Origin: Methylocystis sp. IM3
GTDB taxonomy: Bacteria > Pseudomonadota > Alphaproteobacteria > Rhizobiales > Beijerinckiaceae
Length of the DNA: 64,000 bases
Direction: 5' to 3'
NCBI RefSeq assembly: GCF_038070105.1
Contig: NZ_JBBPBZ010000002.1
Span: 1,810,001-1,874,000 of the forward strand
Below, one piece after another: positions 30,769 through 39,583 of this stretch. How positions within the stretch are numbered: position 1 is the stretch's first letter; every line of letters starts with the position of its first letter. Under the pieces are notes generated by a model. It was not told the origin of the DNA. It ran no database searches and saw only the letters and a list, made by a program, of their open reading frames with translations. The position numbers were made by a program, and so were the translations under genes.

Positions 30769-31960
30769 GCCGGCGCCACGGGTCGAGGGCTTCTTCGCGG
30801 CGATACGCGCCTTCGACGCCTTCGGCGCGCCGACGCAAGTCGTGGAGGAGGGCGGTCTTACCTATTACGTAAACGAATATTGGACCTCCGCGCAGCGTTC
30901 CGCTCATTCGCTGCACGAGATCAGCTATCGCGCCTGTTTCAAGCCGCAGCTTCCCGCCTTCTTCATTGAGCGGTTGACGACGCCGGGCGAGACTGTTTGC
31001 GATCCCTTCATGGGACGCGGCACGACGCCGCTTCAGGCCGCTCTGATGGGACGCCGCGCTGTCGGCTCCGACGCCAATCCGCTCTCGGTGATGTTGACGC
31101 GTCCCCGGCTGGGGCCGCCGGCGCTCGACGCCGTCGCAGAAAGGCTGGCCGAGGCGCCGCTGTCGTCAGGCGACATCCTTCGGGAGGATCTTCTCGCCTT
31201 CTACCACCCTGAGACGCTGCGCCAGATCTGCGCGCTGCGCGATTGGCTCGCCGCCCGCCTCTCTGGCGCGACGCCCGACCGCGTCGACGACTGGATCAGG
31301 ATGGTGGCGCTCAACCGGCTGACGGGTCACTCGCCGGGGTTTTTCTCTGTTTACACCATGCCGCCCAACCAGGCGGTGAGCGTGAAGGCGCAGCTCAAGA
31401 TCAACGCCCGCCGCGCGCAGACGCCGCCGATGCGGGACATCGCTCGGCTGATCCTCAAGAAATCGCGCGCCCTTCTCGCCGACGGTCCGCCGCCGCCGTC
31501 GCCGCCCGCAAATCTGGCCGTAGCTGACGCCGCGCGGCTTTCGCATCTTGCCGACAACAGCGCCGATCTGGTCGTCACCTCGCCGCCCTTTCTCGACGTT
31601 GTCGATTATCGCGGCGACAATTGGCTGCGCAACTGGTTCGCAGGCGTGGAGACCGAGACGATCGCGATTTCTCAATTGCGCGGCCTCGCCGCCTGGACGC
31701 GCATGACGCGAGGCGTCTTTGAGGAACTCGCCCGCATCCTGCGGCCCGGCGGCCATGTGGCTTACGAGGTCGGGGAGGTGCGCGGCGGCGGCGTGCTGCT
31801 GGAGCGGCTCGTCTGGGACGCCATGGCGGGCCTGCCCTTCGAGCGCCTGGGCGTCATGGTCAATCAGCAGAAATTCACCAAGACCAGCAATTGCTGGGGC
31901 GTCGCCAACAACGCCAAGGGCGTCAACAGCAACCGCATCGTTCTTGCACGCCGTGCTTGA
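30749..31960 (+). CDS. Site-specific DNA methyltransferase (amino-MTase)
   Basis: Protein of 403 aa with SAM-binding motif I DPFMGRGTT (residues 85-93) before catalytic motif IV TSPPF (277-281), the beta-class order of N4-cytosine or N6-adenine methyltransferases. The segment between them, including SPGFFSVYTMPPNQAVS, could be the recognition domain. TTG at 30,749 overlaps the upstream XRE gene. No adjacent restriction enzyme is certain, though a PD-(D/E)XK-like protein lies 172 bp downstream. Methylation type is not decidable from sequence alone. Confidence 0.82.
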   Translation: MPTAFRKPAPRVEGFFAAIRAFDAFGAPTQVVEEGGLTYYVNEYWTSAQRSAHSLHEISYRACFKPQLPAFFIERLTTPGETVCDPFMGRGTTPLQAALMGRRAVGSDANPLSVMLTRPRLGPPALDAVAERLAEAPLSSGDILREDLLAFYHPETLRQICALRDWLAARLSGATPDRVDDWIRMVALNRLTGHSPGFFSVYTMPPNQAVSVKAQLKINARRAQTPPMRDIARLILKKSRALLADGPPPPSPPANLAVADAARLSHLADNSADLVVTSPPFLDVVDYRGDNWLRNWFAGVETETIAISQLRGLAAWTRMTRGVFEELARILRPGGHVAYEVGEVRGGGVLLERLVWDAMAGLPFERLGVMVNQQKFTKTSNCWGVANNAKGVNSNRIVLARRA

Positions 31961-32132
31961 CCTTGGCTATTGTCCTGGTCTAGTCAAATCTGACAATCAG
32001 GTATTTGAGATTCTGACCGCGGATGCGTCGGAGGCCGACTGGAGACCGGTCCCGCGACGCTCACAACGAGCCGCCAGGGCGTGCGCCACAACGCTGTTTT
32101 GGCGGGATCACGGCCATCTTCCGAGGCGGGAC

Positions 32133-32639
32133 ATGCAGGACAATGACTTCAGCACTGGGTTGCAGCAGCTTTTCGCGATCAATCTGGTCGCGTCCACCGA
32201 CTTCCGGGCGTGGTTTCTGGCCCGCACCAAATTTGGCCGACTTTGGCCTCTCGCGCGTCTCCTTCACCAAGAGCAGCAGGAATGGCGGGGGCAGGTCCCC
32301 TGGTGGGAGAACTGGCGCGGAAACGGCCGCCATGCAACCGAAATGCTTTTCATTTTTGAAGTCGAGCCCACGCAGTTGCGCTTTGCGTTGCATACGGCGA
32401 TTGCCGCCGATGTTGGCAATCTCGCAGCCTCCAAGAACGCCCTCCGCCAGACATCCGCTCAATCCATGAGAGATCAGGAATCTCTCGCGGGCTATACTGA
32501 TTTCGAAACAGTGCTGCTTGCGCCGCGGAAGCTGATCGACCAGGACGCGCACACGCTCAGTTACGACCGGCGCATTCCGTTCGAAGATATCCGCGGCTTC
32601 ATCCCCAACTTCGGGGCTGGGAGGCGGCCAGCAGCCTGA
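32133..32639 (+). CDS. Hypothetical protein, possible PD-(D/E)XK nuclease fold
   Basis: Protein of 168 aa starting at ATG 32,133 with an upstream gaggcggg. The middle reads ATEMLFIFEVEP, resembling a PD-(D/E)XK strand pair with Glu70 and Glu76/Glu78, and the C-terminus FETVLLAPRKLI then RRIPFEDIRGFI is like the closing part of several PD-(D/E)XK family proteins. The classical Lys is not obvious. Together with the XRE and methyltransferase genes upstream this could be the restriction part of a small R-M system; that is inference. Frame is open upstream without coding character. Confidence 0.5.
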   Translation: MQDNDFSTGLQQLFAINLVASTDFRAWFLARTKFGRLWPLARLLHQEQQEWRGQVPWWENWRGNGRHATEMLFIFEVEPTQLRFALHTAIAADVGNLAASKNALRQTSAQSMRDQESLAGYTDFETVLLAPRKLIDQDAHTLSYDRRIPFEDIRGFIPNFGAGRRPAA

Positions 32640-32785
32640 TCGCTTATCGTGCGCAAACGGCTGGTCACGGACCTCTCTCGCTCCCGGTCGTCACGATCCG
32701 GGACAACGGGGCGGGGCGCATACTCCGGCCATAATCTCCGGCTCTCTTTCATGTCGAAAGGGTTTCATGTGCGTAGGGTTGGCTG

Positions 32786-33076
32786 ATGAAACTAAAGCAC
32801 GTTGTTTTCGCTCACCTCCTGGCGGCATTCTTGTTCAGCGTTTCGACGCCCGCCGCCGCCGATCGTTATGCCGCCTCATGCTCCGACATTCTCAATGTAA
32901 GCAGTTCCGAGGCTGATTTTCTTTACTATGACGCCCGGACGGAGCTTGGCTCAGAAACAGCCCTCCGGCTATGGAACGGCTATCACAGGCTGAAATATGC
33001 CTGCGCCAGAAATCCCGGCGCGAAAATGGTGGTGAATCTCAGCCCGAGAGTGAGGGCTTTTTTGGAGTCGCGCTGA
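32786..33076 (+). CDS. Small exported hypothetical protein (96 aa)
   Basis: Signal peptide (residues 1-25, ...STPAAA|DRYAASC) followed by a 71-residue mature domain with two cysteines (Cys32 in AASCSDIL and a second in KYACARNP), so a disulfide is likely. HdeA-like in size and Cys spacing, but no confident match. It lies between the nuclease-like gene and recG, which is transcribed towards it. Confidence 0.65.
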   Translation: MKLKHVVFAHLLAAFLFSVSTPAAADRYAASCSDILNVSSSEADFLYYDARTELGSETALRLWNGYHRLKYACARNPGAKMVVNLSPRVRAFLESR

Positions 33077-33140
33077 CTCCGAGAAGCTTTCTTCGCGACC
33101 GCGCTCGAATATCGCTAGCAGGCGTCAGCGGCCTGATCGC

Positions 33141-35243
33141 TCATCCGGCGCGAAGCAACCGGATCGCCTCGTCTCTCTCGAACAGATAGAGTAGGACGCG
33201 CAGTGCTTGCCCGCGCTCGCTCGACAGGTCTGGGTCCCGGCGCAGGATGAGCTCCGCGTCGTCGCGTGCGATGGCGAGAAGGCGGGCATGGGCGGCAAGA
33301 TCGGCGAGGCGGAAGCCGGGAAGGCCAGCCTGGCGCGTGCCGAGCAATTCGCCCTCACCACGTAGGCGCAGGTCTTCTTCCGCTATACGGAATCCGTCTT
33401 CCGTCTGGCGTAAGATCATCAGCCGCGCCTTGGCGGCTTCGCTGAGCGGCCCCTTGTAGAGGAGAAGACAGCTCGATTCTCCCGCGCCGCGTCCGACCCG
33501 ACCGCGCAGTTGGTGAAGCTGCGCGAGGCCGAAACGCTCTGCGTGCTCGATGACCATGATTGTCGCCTCGGGCACGTCCACGCCCACTTCCACCACAGTG
33601 GTGGCGACGAGGACTTTCGTCTCGCCGCGCTGGAACGCCTCCATGGCGGCGTCCTTCTCGAGCCCCTTCATGCGCCCATGCAGCAGGCCCACGGCCTCGC
33701 CGAAATAGTGCCGAAGATCGTCGGCGCGCGCCTCGGCGGCTGCGAGGTCGAGATCCTCGTTCTCCTCGACGAGCGGACAGACCCAATACGCGCGGGCGCC
33801 CGCCGCCACTGCGCGCCGCAGACCCGCCACGACCTCGCCGATGCGTGAGGCAGGGAGCGCGCGGGTCGAAATGGGCGTGCGGCCAGGCGGCTTTTCATCC
33901 AGCGCGGAAACGTCCATGTCGCCGAAGGCGGTCAGCGCCAGCGTGCGGGGGATGGGCGTCGCCGTCATGACGAGCACGTCCACCGCCTCGCCCTTGGCGC
34001 CGAGCGCCAATCTCTGCTGTACGCCGAAGCGGTGCTGCTCGTCGACCACGGCAAGCCCGAGATCATGGAAGGCGAGATCGCCCTGAACCAGCGCATGGGT
34101 GCCGACGACGATGTCGACCGCGCCTGCCGCAATGGCCGCGTGGGCCGCCGCGCGTTCGCTGGGCTTGAGCCGCCCGGTGAGCAGCGCGGCGCGCACGCCC
34201 GAGGGCTCGAGGAGCGGCACGAGACGCTCATAATGCTGCCGCGCGAGAATTTCGGTCGGCGCCATCAGGGCCGCCTGCCGCCCGCATTCGACGACGCTGG
34301 CCATGGCCAGCGCGGCGACCACCGTCTTGCCTGAGCCCACGTCGCCCTGCACGAGACGCAGCATGCGCATGTCGGACCCGAGGTCGGCGCGGATGTCCTC
34401 AAGCGCGCGCCGCTGCGCGCCCGTGAGCCGGAACGGCAGAGCCACCTCGATCGCGGACGAGATGCGGCCGTCGCCCTTGTTCTCGCGACCCGGCAGGCGG
34501 CGCATTTTCGCGCGCGTCAATCTCAACGCCAGTTGACTCGCAAGCAGTTCGTCGAGCGCGAGCCGCTGACGCGCGGGATGCTGCGGCGACAGCGCCTTGA
34601 GGCTTTCCGGCCGATGCGCAGCGCGCAGGGCTTCGGCGAAAGCCGGGAGGTTGCTCGCGGCGCGCACGGAGGGCTCCAGCCATTCGGGCAGATCGGGAAG
34701 GCGCGCCAGCGCCTCTTCCGTTGCGCGTAAAACAAAACGCGGTTGAAGCCCTTCCGTCAGCCCATAGACAGGTTCGCATGGCGGAAGCCGCGCGATCCCC
34801 GCTTCGTCGAGCACGCGGTCCGGATGCACCATTTGACGGCGGCCGTCATAGAGCTCGATGCGGCCAGAAATCCAGCGGGTTGCGCCAAGCGGCAGGCTGC
34901 GCTCGATCCAGTCGGCGTTGGCGAGGAAGAAGACGAGCTCGACGTCGCCCGTCTCGTCCTCGACCATGACGCGATAGGGTTGCTTGCCATAGCGCCCCTG
35001 CGGTCGACGATGGTCGACGACGCGCGCCTTGATGACGACCTGCATATCAAGGGGCGCCGCGGCGATGGTCGGGCGCTGGCTACGGTCTATGATATTGACG
35101 GGCAGGTGAAAAAGCAGATCGACGACGCGCGCCTGCGCTCCCGGCCTGGCGAGCAGACGGTCGAAAAGCGGGGCAGTCTTCGGGCCGACGCCGGGGAGGG
35201 CGGTTGCCCGGCCAAAAAGCGGGGTGAGTATGTCGGGACGCAT
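33141..35243 (-). CDS. recG: ATP-dependent DNA helicase RecG
   Basis: Branch-migrating helicase that regresses stalled forks and resolves recombination intermediates. An N-terminal wedge/OB domain (residues about 60-170) precedes the helicase core: motif I QGDVGSGKTVVA, motif Ia MAPTEILARQH, DExx box VVDEQHRFGVQQR, motif III TATPIPRTLAL, motif V TTVVEVGVDVPEA, and motif VI HQLRGRVGRG. A 700-aa product from ATG 35,243 (MRPDILTPLFGRATAL) is normal. The frame extends 27 bp further upstream. Confidence 0.96.
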   Translation of the reverse strand: MRPDILTPLFGRATALPGVGPKTAPLFDRLLARPGAQARVVDLLFHLPVNIIDRSQRPTIAAAPLDMQVVIKARVVDHRRPQGRYGKQPYRVMVEDETGDVELVFFLANADWIERSLPLGATRWISGRIELYDGRRQMVHPDRVLDEAGIARLPPCEPVYGLTEGLQPRFVLRATEEALARLPDLPEWLEPSVRAASNLPAFAEALRAAHRPESLKALSPQHPARQRLALDELLASQLALRLTRAKMRRLPGRENKGDGRISSAIEVALPFRLTGAQRRALEDIRADLGSDMRMLRLVQGDVGSGKTVVAALAMASVVECGRQAALMAPTEILARQHYERLVPLLEPSGVRAALLTGRLKPSERAAAHAAIAAGAVDIVVGTHALVQGDLAFHDLGLAVVDEQHRFGVQQRLALGAKGEAVDVLVMTATPIPRTLALTAFGDMDVSALDEKPPGRTPISTRALPASRIGEVVAGLRRAVAAGARAYWVCPLVEENEDLDLAAAEARADDLRHYFGEAVGLLHGRMKGLEKDAAMEAFQRGETKVLVATTVVEVGVDVPEATIMVIEHAERFGLAQLHQLRGRVGRGAGESSCLLLYKGPLSEAAKARLMILRQTEDGFRIAEEDLRLRGEGELLGTRQAGLPGFRLADLAAHARLLAIARDDAELILRRDPDLSSERGQALRVLLYLFERDEAIRLLRAG

Positions 35244-35510
35244 CGGATTCTCTGTGGAGCGTCCTAGCACGGTTTGGCGAGTATTGCTTCGTCTGCGAAA
35301 CCGGCCGCGCCGGGCTCAGGAGGGTGTCTCGCCGCTCGAAAGCGACGCCGAAGATCCGGCGCCGGGCCGCTCGCGTGGCTGATCCGCGCAAAGGTCACAT
35401 TTTGCCCAGGTGAACCACTTCCTGAGATTTTCGCTGGTTAGTCCCACGCGCCTGCGACTGCAATAGTTCTACGTATTTATACGCATGTTCATATTGTTGA
35501 TAATATTGTT

Positions 35511-35524
35511 ACGATAATTATCGT
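35511..35524. promoter_or_regulatory. 14-bp perfect palindrome with repeated acgataa words
   Basis: The word acgataattatcgt is its own reverse complement. Direct copies of the half-word acgataa recur at 35,539 and 35,562, spaced about 23-28 bp, suggesting a multi-site operator for a regulator of the di-haem protein gene downstream. No regulator gene is adjacent. Confidence 0.45.
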
Positions 35525-35682
35525 TCACAAAATAAGCGACGATAACCACGCTCTTTTAACAACGATAAAATCACAAACGTATGCTTTACAATAACAGATA
35601 GCTAAGATTACTGCCGCATGAGTAATGTTTTGCGCTTTCCACCGAATCGGTGAATCTGATCGAGCTTTCAGCAAATAGTGAC

Positions 35683-35700
35683 TAGTGGAGATCTCCACTA
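35683..35700. promoter_or_regulatory. 18-bp perfect palindrome upstream of di-haem gene
   Basis: The word tagtggagatctccacta is perfectly self-complementary, 80 bp before the start codon. Position and symmetry fit an operator for a dimeric repressor or activator. No poly-T follows. Confidence 0.5.
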
Positions 35701-35780
35701 AGTATTGCTGTAACGAGCTCTCGACGTGGCCTTTTTTAACGCCGGGATCAGATTAATCAGAATTGGTGGGGGGAGAGCTT

Positions 35781-37349
35781 ATGCAGGCGACAAGAAATGG
35801 GCGAACGCTGCCGGCACGGAACTGGACTCGGCTCCTGCTGTGCTGCGTATTCTACGCGCCCAGCCCCTTGATGGCGCAAAATCCTGGTGACGATCCGGCA
35901 AATCATGCATGGCAGGCGCGTGCGATCGCGCATGCGCAGAAAATGCGCATGTTTCGCGACATGGTGACGGGACAACAGCCCACACCCAAAACGATCCCGG
36001 TCAACAGGCTGGATTTCGATCCCTCGGGCATGATTGCGACGTTTCAGCCAAAGGGTCCGACGCAAACTTCAGAAAACGCCTTTTTTCGTAATCTCGGAAC
36101 GAACGGACGTACATGCCTAACCTGTCACGCGCCAGAAAATGGCTGGACAATCAGCGCGACGAGTGTGCAAACTCGTTTTGCCGTCAGCTTTGGCAACGAC
36201 CCGATTTTTCGTTTGGTCGACGGCGCAACCTGTCCGACCGCCGACGTTTCGTCGATCGACGCGAAGCTCAATGCCTACAGTCTCTTGTTGAGCAAGGGCC
36301 TGATACGAATCGGGTTGCCAATTCCCAACAATGCTGAATTTTCCCTATCCGTAGCGAGCGATGATTTTGGTTGCAACACGGATCCTCGCACGGGCGTCGC
36401 GACGGGGATTGTCTCGATTTATCGGCGCCCGCTGCCATCGACGAACCTGGGCTTTCTGGGGGTTGATTTTACTAGCGCCGATAAACGGCTGAACCCAACG
36501 ATCATGTGGGACGGGCGAGAGCCGAGCCTTGCGAGCCAGGCGAATGACGCAACGCTTGGACACGCCCAGGCAAACGGTTCGCCAAACAATGATCAGTTGA
36601 ACCAGATCGTGAGCTTTGAGACCGGTATTTTCACAGCACAGGCATATGACAGCAAAGCGAAGAATTTAACCGGGGCAAATGGCGTCGCAGGCGGCCCCGC
36701 GCCGTTGCAACAACAGCTATCCGAGTTTTATCCAGGGGTGAACGATCCAATCGGTCTGAATCCAAAAGGCACGCCATTCACCTCACTCATATTCAAAACC
36801 TACGCATCCTGGGAAGGTATGCTCGGCGGCGCCGGACTCACGTCCGATCAGGCCGCGGTCGCCCGTGGCGAGGCGCTGTTCAACAACACGAAATTCGCTA
36901 TTACCAAAGTTGGCGGGCTGAACGATGAACTCGGCATTGCGTCGATCTCCGGCTTTTGCGGAACGTGCCACGACTCGCCCAATGTCGGAAATCATTCTGT
37001 CAAAATGCCGTTGAATATCGGTGTGGCCAACGCGCCGGTGGATTTGCCGCCGGGTGTGATCGACGCCACGGGTCTACCAGTATTCAACCTGGCCTGTAAT
37101 AGCGGGCCATTGGCTGGGAAAACATTCAGAACGACGGATCCAGGCCGCGCGCTGATTTCTGGGAAGTGCGCCGACATCGGCAAGTTCAAGGGGCCGATTC
37201 TTCGTGGCCTTGCGGCACGCGCGCCGTATTTTCACAATGGTTCGGCTTCTACTCTGCTCGACGTCGTGAACTTCTACGACGTTCGCTTCAATATCGGTTT
37301 CTCTGAGCAGCAAAAGCGCGATCTGGTCGCCTTCCTGAAGGCTTTGTAA
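35781..37349 (+). CDS. Periplasmic di-haem protein, MauG/cytochrome c peroxidase family
   Basis: Exported protein of 522 aa (signal peptide to about residue 33, ...SPLMAQ). Two c-type haem sites occur: CLTCH (112-116) and CGTCH (393-397), with the C-terminal RGLAARAPYFHNGSASTLLDVVNFYD block typical of the CcpA/MauG superfamily. It is longer than bacterial CcpA (about 340 aa), with an insertion between the haems. Roles in the family range from peroxide reduction to protein oxidation. ATG 35,781 has an excellent gggggagag site; TTG 35,763 is less likely. Codon use is less GC-rich than neighbours. Confidence 0.88.
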   Translation: MQATRNGRTLPARNWTRLLLCCVFYAPSPLMAQNPGDDPANHAWQARAIAHAQKMRMFRDMVTGQQPTPKTIPVNRLDFDPSGMIATFQPKGPTQTSENAFFRNLGTNGRTCLTCHAPENGWTISATSVQTRFAVSFGNDPIFRLVDGATCPTADVSSIDAKLNAYSLLLSKGLIRIGLPIPNNAEFSLSVASDDFGCNTDPRTGVATGIVSIYRRPLPSTNLGFLGVDFTSADKRLNPTIMWDGREPSLASQANDATLGHAQANGSPNNDQLNQIVSFETGIFTAQAYDSKAKNLTGANGVAGGPAPLQQQLSEFYPGVNDPIGLNPKGTPFTSLIFKTYASWEGMLGGAGLTSDQAAVARGEALFNNTKFAITKVGGLNDELGIASISGFCGTCHDSPNVGNHSVKMPLNIGVANAPVDLPPGVIDATGLPVFNLACNSGPLAGKTFRTTDPGRALISGKCADIGKFKGPILRGLAARAPYFHNGSASTLLDVVNFYDVRFNIGFSEQQKRDLVAFLKAL

Positions 37350-37534
37350 CTCGTCAGCCAATATCCCCGCCGCGGCGCTGCGGCGGGGTCTCCCATCGAA
37401 AGCAACGACGCCATGCACGGGCGCGTCTGCCGGCCTGTGGACGCGGCCCTGGCTGGCGGTCGCCATATTGCGGCTTCCCGAACGCTGTTATAACCTCCGT
37501 TTGCACATGGAAGATTGAAACGGCTGTTCCAACA

Positions 37535-37792
37535 ATGAGCGACACTGATCCGATTGAAGCCTATGGCGTGTTGAAGGTCATACGCATCGGCAATTCGCTG
37601 GGCGTCGTTCTGCCGCGGGAGATCGTCGCCGATCTTGCTGTCGAGAAGGGCGACAGGGTTTTTCTCACCCGCTCGCCCGAGGGCTATCGCCTGACGAAAA
37701 GCGACCCTGAGTTCGAGCGCCGCGTGGTGTTGGCGAAACGCATCATGAGCAAAAGACATAACGCGCTGCGCGAGTTGTCGAAGCTCGGATGA
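37535..37792 (+). CDS. AbrB/MazE-family antitoxin
   Basis: Swapped-hairpin AbrB domain of 85 aa: VLKVIRIGNSLGVVLPREIVADL is the typical DNA-binding strand-turn segment, followed by KGDRVFLTRSPEGYRLT. The helical C-terminus (EFERRVVLAKRIMSKR) should neutralise the toxin. This antitoxin class commonly pairs with a Doc toxin directly downstream; here Doc follows after a 42-aa lipoprotein gene. It probably binds its own promoter. Confidence 0.85.
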   Translation: MSDTDPIEAYGVLKVIRIGNSLGVVLPREIVADLAVEKGDRVFLTRSPEGYRLTKSDPEFERRVVLAKRIMSKRHNALRELSKLG

Positions 37793-37846
37793 TGATTCTC
37801 GGCGGCGCGACGCGCGGGTGCGCCGCACGCAAATAGGAGGTATGAA

Positions 37847-37975
37847 ATGGCAAGGCTCGCCTGTCTCCTTCTCGCCCTCGCCTTAGCCGCTTGCGCCAGT
37901 AGTTCGGACGCGGGGCCAAGCGCCGGAACCATCCAGCTTCGCGGCGCCGCCGCCGGGTTTACGCCCAGGCAGTGA
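37847..37975 (+). CDS. Tiny lipoprotein (42 aa) between antitoxin and toxin
   Basis: Encodes a 42-aa product with a strong aggagg ribosome site 6 nt upstream. The N-terminus is a lipoprotein signal peptide (MARLACLLLALALAAC) with a LAAC lipobox at Cys16, leaving a mature peptide of only 27 residues rich in Ser/Gly. It could be an entericidin-like peptide or the truncated start of a longer lipoprotein. It sits between the AbrB antitoxin and the Doc toxin. Confidence 0.55.
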   Translation: MARLACLLLALALAACASSSDAGPSAGTIQLRGAAAGFTPRQ

Positions 37976-38015
37976 CGGCGACGGGAAGCTCTATGGCCGC
38001 TTGCCCGGTTCAGCC

Positions 38016-38426
38016 ATGAAGACCGACGCAGCGGGAGGCTGGCGCTTCCTCGATCGTGCAATTGCGCTCGCCATTCACGAGGAAGCGCTGGCCGCGCACG
38101 GCGGCGCCGTGGGATTGATCAGCGAGGACGCCCTGACGGCCGCGCTGCGGCGACCGCTGGATGTTGCGCGCGCTAATCCCGGCTGTGACGCGGCGCGCCT
38201 TGCGGCCGCCTGCGCCGGCGGCTTTATCCGCAGCCATCCCTTCGTGCAGGGCAAGAAACGTGTGGCGCTCGTCGCGCTCGAGCTGTTTCTGGCTGACAAT
38301 GGTTACGCTCTTGCGGCCAGCGACGAAGAATGCTTCCTCGTCCTCGCGCAGTTCGCTCATCGGGAGATCGACGAGGAGGCGCTCGCGGCATGGGTGCGGG
38401 CTCACATTTTACCGTCTCGACGGTAG
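38016..38426 (+). CDS. Doc/Fic-family death-on-curing protein
   Basis: Protein of 136 aa with the Doc fold. The Fic core is HPFVQGKKR (His74 to Arg82), where canonical Doc has HPFxDGNKR; the acidic residue is Gln78 and the Asn is Lys80. His74, Gly79, Lys81 and Arg82 are retained. Doc toxins phosphorylate EF-Tu; the substitutions may weaken or change activity. The ribosome site before ATG 38,016 is weak, so coupling to the upstream genes is possible. The antitoxin is the AbrB protein at 37,535. Confidence 0.82.
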   Translation: MKTDAAGGWRFLDRAIALAIHEEALAAHGGAVGLISEDALTAALRRPLDVARANPGCDAARLAAACAGGFIRSHPFVQGKKRVALVALELFLADNGYALAASDEECFLVLAQFAHREIDEEALAAWVRAHILPSRR

Positions 38427-38494
38427 CAGCAAAGCCGCGGGACCGGTCGTCGCCATCGCAGGCGAGCTGGCGCGTCCTTCGTCCCGGTCCCGAT

Positions 38495-39136
38495 TCAGTT
38501 GACCGGCGCGTCGTAACTTTCGGCGTTCTCGGCGCCCTTGAATGTATAATGCCACCATTCGCGCGGGTAATTTTCAAACCCATGGCGCCGCATGAGCGCG
38601 ACGAGCACGTCACGATGCGCGCGGGCGTCGCCGGTCGTCCTCGATTTCGTCCACGAGCGCGGATCGAAAAAATCGAATGGCGTGCCGAAATTCCACCCGG
38701 CGACGCCCAGATCGACCGCAAGGCCGGTAGAGTGGGTGGATTGCGCCGCAATATAGCCCTGCGGGAAGAGCTGGCTCTTGTCGAGGCGCGGATAATAGTT
38801 GGGCTTGGTGGTTTGATCGGCGCGTCGCGACCAGTCCACAAAGGCCGAGACGGCGCGCCTGGGGCGGTAGCAATCATAAACCACGAGCGAGAAGCCCTTG
38901 GTCTTCGCCTCGGCCTGCGCAGCGGCGAGCGCCTTGGCCGCTTCCGTCCTCAACCAGCATTGCGGCGCGTCATAGCCGGGAACGGGGTGGCCGGTGAAAT
39001 TGTTGCGGCCCGCATAGCGCATGTCTTGACTGATATCGGGTGCGACGTCGGCAAGGCGCGAGAAACCCGGCGGCGGCTCGGCGTGCGCGGCGGCGGCGAA
39101 GAGAAGCGAGCCGGCGAGGAAGGCTTTTCTGTTCAT
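38495..39136 (-). CDS. D-alanyl-D-alanine dipeptidase (VanX/DdpX family)
   Basis: Zinc metallopeptidase of 213 aa with a signal peptide (MNRKAFLAGSLLFAAAAHA), hence periplasmic. Metal site STHSTGLAVDLG (SxHxxGxAxD) and EWWHY supply His, Asp and His ligands plus the catalytic Glu. The substrate is most likely D-Ala-D-Ala from cell-wall turnover rather than a resistance function, since no vanHA genes are near. The frame extends upstream to 39,340 but the signal peptide sets the start at 39,136. Confidence 0.9.
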   Translation of the reverse strand: MNRKAFLAGSLLFAAAAHAEPPPGFSRLADVAPDISQDMRYAGRNNFTGHPVPGYDAPQCWLRTEAAKALAAAQAEAKTKGFSLVVYDCYRPRRAVSAFVDWSRRADQTTKPNYYPRLDKSQLFPQGYIAAQSTHSTGLAVDLGVAGWNFGTPFDFFDPRSWTKSRTTGDARAHRDVLVALMRRHGFENYPREWWHYTFKGAENAESYDAPVN

Positions 39137-39218
39137 TTCGAAAATCCATGTGCGCGGGCGCAAATCGGGAGACAAGGAGCGAGAAGTATATCTGATGCCG
39201 CATTTTGCGGAGGTTCCA

Positions 39219-39506
39219 ATGTCAGGGAATTTAACTAAGGGTCTTTTCATCGGGGCGCTGGGCCTGGGCGCTGCTTTCGCCAGTCCCGCAGGCGCGGCGG
39301 ACCGCTGCATGGTCACCGATCCAACGGGCACGCCGCTCAATATCCGCGATCAGCAGAAGAATATCATCGGCACAATTCCGAACGGCCGAATCGTCGTTGT
39401 CCGCCGGGTAGGAGAGGACAACGAGGGAAAACCGTGGGCGCTCGTCATGACGCCGGCCGGCAGGACGCTCGGCTGGGTCTATCGTGAGTTCATCAGCTGC
39501 TACTGA
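39219..39506 (+). CDS. Exported SH3-like domain protein (95 aa)
   Basis: Signal peptide (to about residue 28, ...SPAGA|ADRC) followed by one bacterial SH3-like domain with characteristic TGTPLNIRDQQKNIIGTIPNG and GRTLGWVYREFIS. The two cysteines at the ends of the mature domain (Cys31 and Cys94) may form a disulfide. ggagg lies 5 nt before ATG 39,219. Likely binds peptidoglycan or a protein ligand in the periplasm. Confidence 0.8.
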   Translation: MSGNLTKGLFIGALGLGAAFASPAGAADRCMVTDPTGTPLNIRDQQKNIIGTIPNGRIVVVRRVGEDNEGKPWALVMTPAGRTLGWVYREFISCY

Positions 39507-39525
39507 GCGAATGCGGGGCGCTCAT

Positions 39526-39555
39526 CGCCCCTCCCTCGGCCAGCCGGGAGGGGCG
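39526..39555. terminator. Likely bidirectional terminator
   Basis: Perfect 10-bp GC stem cgcccctccc / gggaggggcg with a 10-nt loop, between the convergent SH3-like gene and pyrE. No clear U-tract on either side, so strength is uncertain. Confidence 0.6.
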
Positions 39556-39583
39556 CGTTCGCTTGGTCGAGACGGCGGCTCCT

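Larger units (their letters stand above)
35244..35780. other. Long AT-rich intergenic region
   Basis: Gap of 537 bp between divergent recG and the di-haem protein gene. The stretch 35,450-35,620 is much more AT-rich than the surroundings. It holds four acgataa-like words (two in the palindrome at 35,511, others at 35,539 and 35,562), and perfect palindromes at 35,511 and 35,683. I see no ORF with coding character. It reads as a large regulatory region or a relic of acquired DNA. Confidence 0.6.

Noticed and set aside
37074..37828. Minus-strand frames opposite the di-haem gene 3' end
   Set aside because: Overlap the AbrB gene and the haem protein; no coding signature.
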